From: Rhodospirillaceae bacterium
GTDB lineage: Bacteria > Pseudomonadota > Alphaproteobacteria > UBA828
Direction: 5' to 3'
Assembly: GCA_028819955.1 (NCBI GenBank)
Contig: JAPPKP010000083.1
Location: forward strand, 1-5,395
Length of the DNA: 5,395 nucleotides
Position numbers and translations under genes: made by a program. Shown here in pieces: positions 1-5,082 of this stretch. Under the pieces are notes generated by a model. The model saw only the letters and a list, made by a program, of their open reading frames with translations, made no database searches and was not told where the DNA came from. Positions within the stretch are counted from its first letter, which is position 1, and each line of letters opens with the position of its first letter.

Positions 1-479
1 AGGAGCCGGAGGCGACCGCGCGGGCCTGGCGCAACGGCTGGTTCCACACCGGCGATGCCGGCCGCGTGGACGAGTACGGCAACCTCTACTTCGTCGACCG
101 CCTGAAGGACACGATCCGCCGGCGCGGCGAGAACATCTCGTCGCTGGAGGTGGAGACAGAGGTTGCGGCTCATGCGGCGGTGCGCGAGGCAGCGGTGGTT
201 CCGGTGCCGAGCGAGCTGGGCGAGGACGAGGTCATGGCGGTGGTCGCGCTCCAGACTGGGCGGGCGCTCGACCCGGCGGCGCTGCTGGATTTCCTCAAGC
301 CGCGCCTCGCCCATTTCATGATCCCGCGCTACGTGCGTATCGTCGACGCCCTGCCCAAGACGCCGACCGAGAAGATCGAGAAGCACAGGCTGCGCGCCGA
401 GGGCATTACCGCGGACAGCTGGGACCGCGAGGCGGCGGGTGTGCGCATCAGGCGCGAGCGGCTCGGGGCCTCCCGGTGA
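1..479 (+). CDS. AMP-forming acyl-CoA synthetase/ligase, CaiC-like, C-terminal fragment
   Basis: This is the last 158 codons of an ATP-dependent acyl-CoA ligase of the ANL superfamily. The reading frame is already open at base 3, so the gene starts upstream of the window. Such enzymes activate a carboxylate to an acyl-AMP and then transfer it to CoA in the cytoplasm. Visible motifs in order are NGWFHTGD (residues 11-18 of the fragment, the A7-type motif with the ATP-ribose-binding Asp), DRLKDTIRRRGENISSLEVE (32-51, the hinge and A8 motif) and LPKTPTEKIEK (117-127, the A10 region with the expected catalytic Lys at 124). The wording of these motifs resembles crotonobetaine/carnitine-CoA ligase-like proteins, but the substrate is not determinable because the acyl-pocket domain lies outside the window. 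The stop overlaps the next gene's GTG by 4 bp, and a CoA-transferase follows two genes on, so an acyl-CoA operon is likely. The family call is firm; the substrate is open. Confidence 0.93.
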   Translation, partial: EPEATARAWRNGWFHTGDAGRVDEYGNLYFVDRLKDTIRRRGENISSLEVETEVAAHAAVREAAVVPVPSELGEDEVMAVVALQTGRALDPAALLDFLKPRLAHFMIPRYVRIVDALPKTPTEKIEKHRLRAEGITADSWDREAAGVRIRRERLGASR

Positions 480-1036
480 GCGCGCCGGTGCACGAGGCCC
501 TGCCCGAGGGCGCGTCCGGGAGCGCTCAGGCGGAGTCCGGCGAGAGCCGCCACCGCTACCCGCCGCGCGCGGTGATGCTCGACTATCTCTATACGGGCCT
601 CGGCCTGCTTTTCACCCTCGGCCCGCTGGGGCTGGCAGCGTCTGGCGGTCCCGCCGCGTGGGTGCTCGGCGCGCTCGGTGCGCTCTTCGCCGCCTACGGT
701 GTCCGCACGGTGCTCAGGCACCGCACGTGGCTCAGCGTGAGCGAGGACGGCATCACGGTGCACGGCTTCCTGCGCCGGCGCCTGGCGTGGGACCAGATGA
801 CCCGTTGCGCCCTCGGCTACTACTCGACCAGACGGAGCCGGGATCGCGGGTGGATGCAGCTCACCCTCAAGGCCGGGCGCCGGAGCCTCAGGATCGAGTC
901 GCAGATCGAGGGGTTCGAGCGGATCGTCCACTGCGCCGTCCGCGCGGCGGCCGCCCACGGCATCGCACTCGACAAGACCACGCGGGAGAACCTCCGCGCG
1001 CTGGAGATCGTCCCCGGCGCCGAGGACCGGACCTAG
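476..1036 (+). CDS. Two-span membrane protein with a PH-like domain, function unknown
   Basis: This is a 186-residue protein of unknown function. Residues 1-32 are polar and cytoplasm-like. Two hydrophobic segments at about 33-55 and 60-80 form a membrane hairpin rich in Gly, Ala and Leu. The rest, about 85-165, alternates short beta-type stretches (WLSVSEDGITVHG, RRLAWDQMTRCAL, MQLTLKAGRRSLRIESQ) and ends in a helix. That layout matches bacterial membrane-anchored PH-like domains (DUF304/bPH type), in which a conserved W-D/E pair such as LAWDQM is common; this is an inference from pattern, not a database match. The GTG start sits inside the ligase stop as GTGA, so translational coupling is likely, and no strong Shine-Dalgarno is needed. 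The CoA-transferase follows after 9 bp in the same frame, separated by the TAG at 1034-1036. Its role beside two acyl-CoA enzymes is not known. That the gene is real is well supported by the overlap and the membrane pattern. Confidence 0.8.
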   Translation: MSAPVHEALPEGASGSAQAESGESRHRYPPRAVMLDYLYTGLGLLFTLGPLGLAASGGPAAWVLGALGALFAAYGVRTVLRHRTWLSVSEDGITVHGFLRRRLAWDQMTRCALGYYSTRRSRDRGWMQLTLKAGRRSLRIESQIEGFERIVHCAVRAAAAHGIALDKTTRENLRALEIVPGAEDRT

Positions 1037-1045
1037 GCATCGCCC

Positions 1046-2290
1046 ATGGATCAGTCCCGTACCGGCCCGCTCGCCGGCCTCAAGGTGCTCGACCTCAGCC
1101 GCATCCTCGCGGGCCCCTGGGCGGGCCAGCTGCTGGCCGATTTCGGCGCCGATGTGGTCAAGGTCGAGCGGCCGGGCGTGGGCGACGACACGCGCGGCTG
1201 GGGGCCGCCGTTCCTGCGCGATGCCTCGGGCGCCGAGACCACCAACAACGCCGCCTATTACATGTCCGCCAACCGGGGGAAGCGCTCGATCACCCTCGAC
1301 TTCGCCGCGCCCGAGGGGCAGGCGGTGGTGAAGCGGCTCGTCGAGTGCGCGGATGTCCTGATCGAGAACTACAAGGTGGGCGGGCTCGCTAAGTACGGCC
1401 TCGACTATGCCGCGCTCAGCGAGGTCAATCCGCGCCTGATCTACTGCTCGATCACGGGCTTCGGCCAGTCGGGTCCCTACGCGCACCGCACCGGCTACGA
1501 CCTGATCGCCCAGGCCATGGGCGGCATCATGAGCATCACCGGCGAGCGCGACGACCTGCCCGGCGGCGGGCCGCAGAAGGTGGGCGTCGCCGCCGCCGAC
1601 CTGATGACCGGCATGTACGCAGCCACAGCGATCCTCGCCGCGCTTGCGAGCCGCGAGCGCACCGGGCGTGGCCAGCACATCGACCTCGCCCTGCTCGACA
1701 CGCAAGTGGCCTGGCTCGCCAACCAGGCCATGAACTACCTGATCGGGGGCGAAGCGCCGGAGCGCGCCGGCAACGAGCACCAGAACATCGTGCCCTACGG
1801 GGTCTTCTCCACCCGCGACGGCCACTTCGCGCTCGCCATCGGCAACAACAGCCAGCTTCGCAAGTTCTGCGACGTGGCCGGCTGCCCGGAGATTCCCGAC
1901 GACCCGCGTTTCGCGACCAATATCGCCCGGCTGCAGAACCGCGTGGAGCTCATCGCCACGCTGAACGACATCACCCGCGAGCGCACCATGGACGAGTGGA
2001 GCGCGGTGCTGGAGCCGGTGGGTGTCCCCTGCGGGCCGATCAACACCCTCGACCGGGTCTTCGACAACCCACAGGTTCAGGCCCGGGGCATGAAGGTGAG
2101 CATCCCGCACAGCCTCGGTGTCGAGGTGGACTACCCCGCCAACCCGATCAAGTTCTCGGAGACCCCGGTCGACTATCCGCGCGCAGCCCCGATGCTGGGC
2201 GAGGACGCGGGCTCGGTGCTCCGCGACTGGCTCGACCTCGACGAGGCGGCGGTTGTGGCGCTGCGCGAGAGCGGCATCGGCCTCGACTGA
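1046..2290 (+). CDS. CaiB/BaiF family (class III) CoA-transferase
   Basis: This is a complete 414-residue class III CoA-transferase, a usual length for the family. These cytoplasmic enzymes move CoA between carboxylic acids through an aspartyl-CoA thioester and work as interlocked dimers. The N-terminal signature GLKVLDLSRILAGPWAGQ (11-28) with FGADVVKVERP (33-43) is diagnostic. NRGKRSITLDF (76-86), ADVLIENYKVG (102-112), GFGQSGPY (138-145) and GRGQHIDLALLD (208-219) follow. Asp185, in VAAADLMTGM, aligns by context with catalytic Asp169 of formyl-CoA transferase. VPCGPI (327-332) and the closing PMLGED (382-387) are also typical. ATG 1046 is the first start codon after the in-frame TAG at 1034-1036; no good Shine-Dalgarno is seen, which suggests translation coupled to the gene before. 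Being in an operon with an acyl-CoA ligase suggests a shared acid/acyl-CoA pathway, such as carnitine-like or dicarboxylate chemistry. The exact substrate pair is not readable, so no gene symbol is given. Confidence 0.95.
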   Translation: MDQSRTGPLAGLKVLDLSRILAGPWAGQLLADFGADVVKVERPGVGDDTRGWGPPFLRDASGAETTNNAAYYMSANRGKRSITLDFAAPEGQAVVKRLVECADVLIENYKVGGLAKYGLDYAALSEVNPRLIYCSITGFGQSGPYAHRTGYDLIAQAMGGIMSITGERDDLPGGGPQKVGVAAADLMTGMYAATAILAALASRERTGRGQHIDLALLDTQVAWLANQAMNYLIGGEAPERAGNEHQNIVPYGVFSTRDGHFALAIGNNSQLRKFCDVAGCPEIPDDPRFATNIARLQNRVELIATLNDITRERTMDEWSAVLEPVGVPCGPINTLDRVFDNPQVQARGMKVSIPHSLGVEVDYPANPIKFSETPVDYPRAAPMLGEDAGSVLRDWLDLDEAAVVALRESGIGLD

Positions 2291-2413
2291 CGCCGGGTCG
2301 CTGCGGCCTGCTAACCAGCACTTCTCGCCGCGGTTGCGACATACGCCGCTTCCGGCACGTCGTGCGCTCCTGCATGGGTGGGACGCGCAACGTGGACGGA
2401 ACCCCAATGTCGT

Positions 2414-2565
2414 GCGGGATTTGGCGGGACTAAGTGGGATTGAGTGGGACAGGTGGGATTCGCCGGGATCAAGTGGGACAAGCGGGCTCCGCCGGGATCA
2501 AGTGGGACAAGCGGGCTCCGCCGGGATCAAGTGGGATAAAGTGGGACAAGTGGGATTCCGTGGGG
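2414..2565 (+). repeat. Phased G-triplet tandem array with a 29-bp higher-order unit
   Basis: Sixteen short units, mostly GTGGGA, CCGGGA or GCGGG(A/C), begin at 2414, 2424, 2434, 2444, 2453, 2463, 2473, 2482, 2492, 2502, 2511, 2521, 2531, 2541, 2550 and 2560. Spacing is always 9 or 10 bp, averaging 9.7. Within the array a 29-bp unit (10+10+9) starting CGCCGGGATCAAGTGGGAC occurs as two exact copies at 2461-2489 and 2490-2518. A third copy matches for 18 bp from 2519. The stretch 2432-2460 is a diverged relative of the unit, with 19 of 29 bases identical. As 29 is not a multiple of 3, the array is not a protein repeat. It is not a CRISPR array, because units abut without unique spacers. Function is unknown. 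Confidence 0.9.
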
Positions 2566-2713
2566 AAGGCGACCGCTGCCGCAGGCGCCGGCGACCGCGC
2601 AGCATGCGGGCGCCGGCCGGCGGACCGACCGACACCGCTCACCCGGTTTGCCGTCACCCTCTCGCTCGTGCACCGCATGGCGCGATCCTGGCGCCGGCGA
2701 TGCCATCTTTGCA

Positions 2714-2729
2714 CCGGACCATGGTCCGG
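2714..2729. repeat. Perfect 16-bp palindrome
   Basis: CCGGACCATGGTCCGG reads identically on both strands with no spacer. It lies 84 bp beyond the esterase stop, inside the convergent interval. It could be a dimeric-protein site or the stem of an RNA hairpin, though forming a loop would cost the central 4 bases. No T-run follows on either strand, so it is not a standard terminator. A chance occurrence in GC-rich DNA is possible. Confidence 0.5.
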
Positions 2730-2813
2730 GGAGTCGGAAAGGGGAGGCCCGACCCGCCCGCCGTCTCGAAGGCGCCAGCCCGACCAAGACGAAGGCGAGA
2801 AATGCGGCCTCGA

Positions 2814-3470
2814 TCAGCCCTCGCCCAGCACGTCGCGCAAGAAGCGCCCGCCGAACTCCAGCCCGTCCGGCGCGATGCCGTGGCCGATGCCGCGGCTCAC
2901 GTGCCATTGCACCGGCACCTCGCAGGCGCCGAGCAGGGTCGCCGCCTCGAAGAGTGCGCCCACCGGCACGAGGTCGTCCGCATCGCCGTGAATCAGCAGG
3001 GCCGGCGGCCTGGCGCGCAGTTCGTTGCCGAGCTGCTCCCCGCCCACCAGCCGGCCCGAGAAGCCCAATACGCCGGCGCAGGGCGCGGCGCGGCGGTAGG
3101 CGACGTGGAGCGACATCATCGTGCCCTGGCTGAAGCCCACCAGCGCGAGGTCCTGCTCGCCGAGCCCGAGCGCCTGTAGCCTCGCGTCGATATCGGCGTT
3201 GAGCGCGTCCGCCGCGCGGGCGACGCCGTCGGCCACGTTCGCAGGCGAGCGGTCGGAGAGACTGAACCACTGCCGGCCCATGGGCGCCATGTCGCAGGGC
3301 TCGGGCGCGTCCGGCGCGGCGAAATGGGCGTGGGGCACGAGCCGCCCCCAGGGCTCGGCGAGGCCGATCAGATCGTTGCCGTCGGCGCCGAGCCCATGCA
3401 GCAGGAGCACCAGCTTGCGCGGCGCACCGCCGCCCGCCGGCGGCCGTTCCGGACCCGTCAAGGCGCTCAC
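2814..3470 (-). CDS. Alpha/beta-hydrolase, phospholipase/carboxylesterase family
   Basis: This is a 218-residue serine hydrolase of the phospholipase/carboxylesterase (acyl-protein-thioesterase-like, YpfH-like) family, which usually runs about 210-225 residues. It would hydrolyse carboxylic ester or thioester bonds, probably in the cytoplasm since no signal peptide is seen. Landmarks are the oxyanion-hole region LLLHGLGADGNDL (22-34), the nucleophile elbow GFSQG with Ser114, HGDADDLVP with the likely acid Asp165, and RGIGHGI with the likely catalytic His197. The triad order Ser-Asp-His and the spacing fit the family. The chosen start is GTG at 3470, preceded by GGGAGAG at 3474-3480. The frame stays open to 3572, but that extension (LPTTFARRSPCLVPG and onward) resembles translated upstream DNA rather than family sequence. 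The gene stands alone and points towards the CoA-transferase operon. Its natural substrate is unknown. Confidence 0.92.
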   Translation of the reverse strand: MSALTGPERPPAGGGAPRKLVLLLHGLGADGNDLIGLAEPWGRLVPHAHFAAPDAPEPCDMAPMGRQWFSLSDRSPANVADGVARAADALNADIDARLQALGLGEQDLALVGFSQGTMMSLHVAYRRAAPCAGVLGFSGRLVGGEQLGNELRARPPALLIHGDADDLVPVGALFEAATLLGACEVPVQWHVSRGIGHGIAPDGLEFGGRFLRDVLGEG

Positions 3471-3473
3471 GCT

Positions 3474-3480
3474 CTCTCCC
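3474..3480 (-). promoter_or_regulatory. Ribosome binding site of the esterase gene
   Basis: Reading on the minus strand, GGGAGAG is followed by AGC and then the GTG at 3470. This supports that GTG over the longer in-frame extension to 3572. Confidence 0.6.
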
Positions 3481-3562
3481 CGCTGCCCGTCGTGGAAGAC
3501 GCGCGGATCATGGCGGCGCGCCCCGCCCGGCACAAGGCAAGGCGATCTGCGCGCGAAGGTCG

Positions 3563-3591
3563 TGGGCAGCACCGGCGGGACGCGCTATAAC
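3563..3591 (+). promoter_or_regulatory. Candidate sigma-70-type promoter for the HIG1-adenosyltransferase pair
   Basis: TGGGCA (3563-3568, 4 of 6 bases of the TTGACA consensus) and TATAAC (3586-3591, 5 of 6 of TATAAT) are separated by 17 bp. Transcription would begin near 3598, about 40 bp before the ATG at 3639. The TATAAC stands out in otherwise GC-rich DNA. The interval 3471-3638 lies between divergent genes. No matching promoter for the minus-strand esterase was recognised. Confidence 0.4.
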
Positions 3592-3638
3592 CTGCCGAGG
3601 GCCGGGCGCGCGTCGGTCCGTGGGCCGCGAGGGCAGCC

Positions 3639-3833
3639 ATGCTGGCCGAGATTCTCGAAATCGTCGTCTACGTCCTGATGGGCGCGGTCGTGGTCGCGCT
3701 CGTGCTGGGCCTCGGCGCCATGTACAGCGGCGGCAAGAACAGCAAGAGCAACCTCTTCATGCGCTGGCGGGTCGGCCTCCAGTTCGCGGCGATCGCGCTG
3801 CTCGCGCTCCTGGTTTTCGTCGTCCAGAAGTAG
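3639..3833 (+). CDS. HIG1-domain twin-transmembrane protein
   Basis: This is a 64-residue inner-membrane protein with two hydrophobic spans, about 6-28 and 46-63, joined by a short polar loop (YSGGKNSKSNLFMRWR). The loop and second span carry R42-W-R44-x3-Q48, the core of the HIG1 signature (Q/I)x3(R/H)xRx3Q, except that the first position is Asn38 instead of Gln or Ile. Members of this family (Rcf1/HIGD in mitochondria, 'twin transmembrane protein' in alphaproteobacteria) associate with or assist cytochrome c oxidase. That role is known from relatives and only inferred here. GAGGG at 3629-3633, 5 bases before the ATG, is a good ribosome binding site. The gene ends 3 bp before the adenosyltransferase start, so the two are almost certainly co-transcribed. 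From memory, this pairing is often seen in alphaproteobacteria. Confidence 0.85.
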   Translation: MLAEILEIVVYVLMGAVVVALVLGLGAMYSGGKNSKSNLFMRWRVGLQFAAIALLALLVFVVQK

Positions 3834-3836
3834 ACC

Positions 3837-4391
3837 GTGGTCCGCCTCACCAAGATTTACACGCGCGGCGGGGACGCCGGCGAGACCTCGCTCGGCGGCG
3901 GCGCCAGGGTGAAGAAGCACGACGCCCGCGTCGCAGCCTACGGCACGGTGGACGAGGCGAACGCGACCATCGGCCTCGCGCGGCTGGAGACCGAGGGCGA
4001 AGCGGATGCGATGCTGGAGCGCATCCAGAACGATCTCTTCGACCTCGGCGCGGACCTCTGCCGGCCCGGATCGCTGGACGAGGGGCTGCGCATCGTCCAG
4101 TCGCAGATCGACCGGCTGGAAGAGGAGATCGACGCGCTCAACGAGCGCCTGAAGCCGCTCGAATCCTTCGTGCTGCCGGGCGGCGGGCGCGCTGCGGCGG
4201 CACTGCATCTCGCGCGCACCGTGGTCCGCCGCGCCGAGCGGCTGATCACGGCGCTGGCGGAAGCCGAGCCGGTCAATCCGCTGGCGGTGATCTACGCCAA
4301 CCGCCTCTCCGACCACCTCTTCGTGCTCGCACGCCACCTCAACGACGACGGCGCGACCGACACCCTCTGGGTCCCCGGCGCCAACCGTTAA
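3837..4391 (+). CDS. Cob(I)alamin adenosyltransferase, PduO type
   Basis: This is a complete 184-residue ATP:cob(I)alamin adenosyltransferase. It transfers the 5'-deoxyadenosyl group of ATP to cob(I)alamin, giving the adenosylcobalamin used by enzymes such as methylmalonyl-CoA mutase; the family acts as a cytoplasmic trimer. Motifs visible are the N-terminal ATP-binding segment IYTRGGDAGETSLGGG (7-22), YGTVDEANATIG (35-46), SFVLPGG (110-116), ARTVVRRAER (126-135) and NRLSDHLFVLAR (155-166). By context, Asp39 and Arg131 match the salt-bridge pair, and Phe111 the residue that helps displace the lower cobalamin ligand, in Lactobacillus reuteri PduO. The start is GTG at 3837, 3 bp after the HIG1 gene stop, with only a weak AGAAG upstream, so coupling is probable. 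Electron-transfer-flavoprotein genes, which often follow this pair in alphaproteobacteria, are absent here; a toxin-antitoxin pair follows instead. Confidence 0.94.
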   Translation: MVRLTKIYTRGGDAGETSLGGGARVKKHDARVAAYGTVDEANATIGLARLETEGEADAMLERIQNDLFDLGADLCRPGSLDEGLRIVQSQIDRLEEEIDALNERLKPLESFVLPGGGRAAAALHLARTVVRRAERLITALAEAEPVNPLAVIYANRLSDHLFVLARHLNDDGATDTLWVPGANR

Positions 4392-4433
4392 AGGACGAGG
4401 AAGTTGGCGATTTGCCTTCAGTGAGCCAGTGAT

Positions 4434-4464
4434 GTGATTATTTGCGGTGAAGTTGTGATAATTT
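4434..4464 (+). promoter_or_regulatory. Putative parDE promoter/operator: extended -10 with a 21-bp-spaced direct repeat
   Basis: GTGATTATTT (4434-4443) and GTGATAATTT (4455-4464) match at 9 of 10 bases and are 21 bp apart, two helical turns. The right copy contains TG-T-GATAAT (4454-4462), an extended -10-like element; no convincing -35 accompanies it. ParD-type ribbon-helix-helix antitoxins usually repress their own operon by binding repeats at the promoter, so an operator is a reasonable inference. The leader is visibly AT-richer than the genes on either side. Confidence 0.45.
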
Positions 4465-4476
4465 CATACGATTACC

Positions 4477-4482
4477 GGAGGT
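4477..4482 (+). promoter_or_regulatory. Ribosome binding site deciding the antitoxin start
   Basis: GGAGGT ends 4 bases before ATG 4487. An upstream in-frame GTG at 4481 lies inside this site, so it cannot be the start; ATG 4487 is used. Confidence 0.75.
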
Positions 4483-4486
4483 GGAC

Positions 4487-4744
4487 ATGACAACCGTGCG
4501 CAAGACAATCACGGTGACGGACCAGCAGGACCAGTGGATCAAGGCAAGAATCGCTGGCGGCGGCTTCACCAATGACAGCGAATATATCCGCGACCTGATT
4601 CGGCGGGACCAGGAGCAAAGTACGAAGTATCGAGCGCTCGAGGCTGCAATCCGAGAAGGCATCGAGAGCGGCGTGAGCGACAAGACCGTGCCTGACATCA
4701 TGGAGGAAGTCGAAGCCCGGTTGCGCGCCGATGGCCGGCTATAG
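4487..4744 (+). CDS. parD: ParD-family type II antitoxin (ribbon-helix-helix)
   Basis: This is an 85-residue antitoxin that would bind and neutralise the toxin encoded next to it and, as a DNA-binding dimer, repress their shared promoter. The N-terminal strand VRKTITVT (4-11) followed by helix DQQDQWIKARIAGG (12-25), the turn FTNDSEYIR (27-35) and helix DLIRRDQEQ (36-44) is the ribbon-helix-helix pattern of the ParD/CC2985 family; FTNDSEYIRDLIRR is especially characteristic. Residues 45-85 form the charged, probably flexible toxin-binding tail. The start at ATG 4487 follows from the GGAGGT just upstream. Its last 14 bp overlap the toxin start, a usual arrangement that ensures antitoxin is made first. 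Base composition is lower in GC than the metabolic genes nearby, which fits horizontal arrival. Confidence 0.9.
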   Translation: MTTVRKTITVTDQQDQWIKARIAGGGFTNDSEYIRDLIRRDQEQSTKYRALEAAIREGIESGVSDKTVPDIMEEVEARLRADGRL

Positions 4745-5033
4745 GCTAACGCAGAAGGCGACCGACGATCTCAACGCCATTTACGAATACACGACCGTCA
4801 ACTTCGGATTGGAACAGGCGCAGAACTACCTATCCGGCTTGCACGGCCGCTTCGAAGAGTTGGCGACGCATCCGGTACTAGGTCGCAACGCCGAACCTCT
4901 CGCACCGGGGCTGCGGCGGTACCCCTATCGATCACATGTCGTGTTCTACGTGCCAGAGGACCAAGGCGTCCTGATCGTTCGCATCCTACACGAAAGCATG
5001 GAACCGCGGAGGCATTTCATTCTCGACTCTTGA
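4731..5033 (+). CDS. parE: ParE-family type II toxin (RelE/ParE superfamily)
   Basis: This is a 100-residue toxin of the RelE/ParE superfamily. The opening YRLTQKATDDLNAIYEYT (4-21) is the typical first strand and helix of ParE. HGRFEELATHPVLGR (38-52), GLRRYPYRSHVVFYV (60-74) and LIVRILHESMEPRRHF (81-96) supply the remaining helix and beta-sheet core. Studied ParE toxins poison DNA gyrase, whereas RelE toxins cut mRNA at the ribosome; the ParD partner and the sequence favour ParE, but the target is inferred. The ATG lies within the last 14 bp of parD, so translation is coupled and no separate Shine-Dalgarno is needed. Nothing looks truncated and the frame is intact, so the module may well be active. 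It ends 49 bp from the stop of the converging gcvP gene, and that gap holds no clear terminator. Confidence 0.9.
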   Translation: MAGYRLTQKATDDLNAIYEYTTVNFGLEQAQNYLSGLHGRFEELATHPVLGRNAEPLAPGLRRYPYRSHVVFYVPEDQGVLIVRILHESMEPRRHFILDS

Positions 5034-5082
5034 CGGTCCTCGGTTCATGGCCCCAAGTACTTAGGCGCCTTCAGCCCGCGCG

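Larger units (their letters stand above)
2291..2813. other. 523-bp gene-free interval between convergent genes
   Basis: The plus-strand CoA-transferase and the minus-strand esterase both end here. Open frames cross the interval, but none has recognisable protein content, and the tandem repeats shift frame at every copy, so it is judged noncoding. From left to right it holds: unremarkable GC-rich sequence with an isolated GTGGGAC at 2378-2384; the phased G-triplet array (2414-2565); a 9-bp direct repeat GGCGACCGC at 2568-2576 and 2590-2598; a 12-bp palindrome CGCCGGCCGGCG at 2611-2622; and a 16-bp palindrome at 2714-2729. No stem followed by a T-run was found on either strand, so the two genes have no obvious intrinsic terminator. 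Confidence 0.75.

Noticed and set aside
329..2407. A 692-codon open frame on the minus strand across the first operon
   Set aside because: It lies opposite three plus-strand genes with clear family motifs, its translation is rich in Arg, Ala, Gly and His with no recognisable domain, and long antisense frames are expected in DNA this GC-rich.
2461..2536. Possible CRISPR array, given 29-bp repeats
   Set aside because: The copies abut each other with no unique spacers, and there are no cas genes in the window.
2118..3179. Plus-strand open frames crossing the convergent interval and running antisense to the esterase
   Set aside because: They read through the G-tract array in shifting frames, giving low-complexity peptide, and then run opposite a hydrolase with an intact catalytic triad.
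3471..3572. Longer N-terminus for the esterase, starting at 3572
   Set aside because: The added 34 residues do not resemble the family, which normally starts close to the first beta-strand, and a ribosome binding site precedes GTG 3470.
4379..4409. Stem CGCCAAC/GTTGGCG around the adenosyltransferase stop as an intrinsic terminator
   Set aside because: The 7-bp stem has a 17-base loop and is followed by ATTTGCC rather than a T-run, so it is too weak to call.
4481..4486. GTG at 4481 as the antitoxin start
   Set aside because: The codon overlaps the GGAGGT Shine-Dalgarno sequence that serves ATG 4487.
5034..5082. Shared terminator between parE and gcvP
   Set aside because: Only two 8-bp palindromes (AAGTACTT at 5055-5062, AGGCGCCT at 5063-5070) are present, with no T-run on either side.
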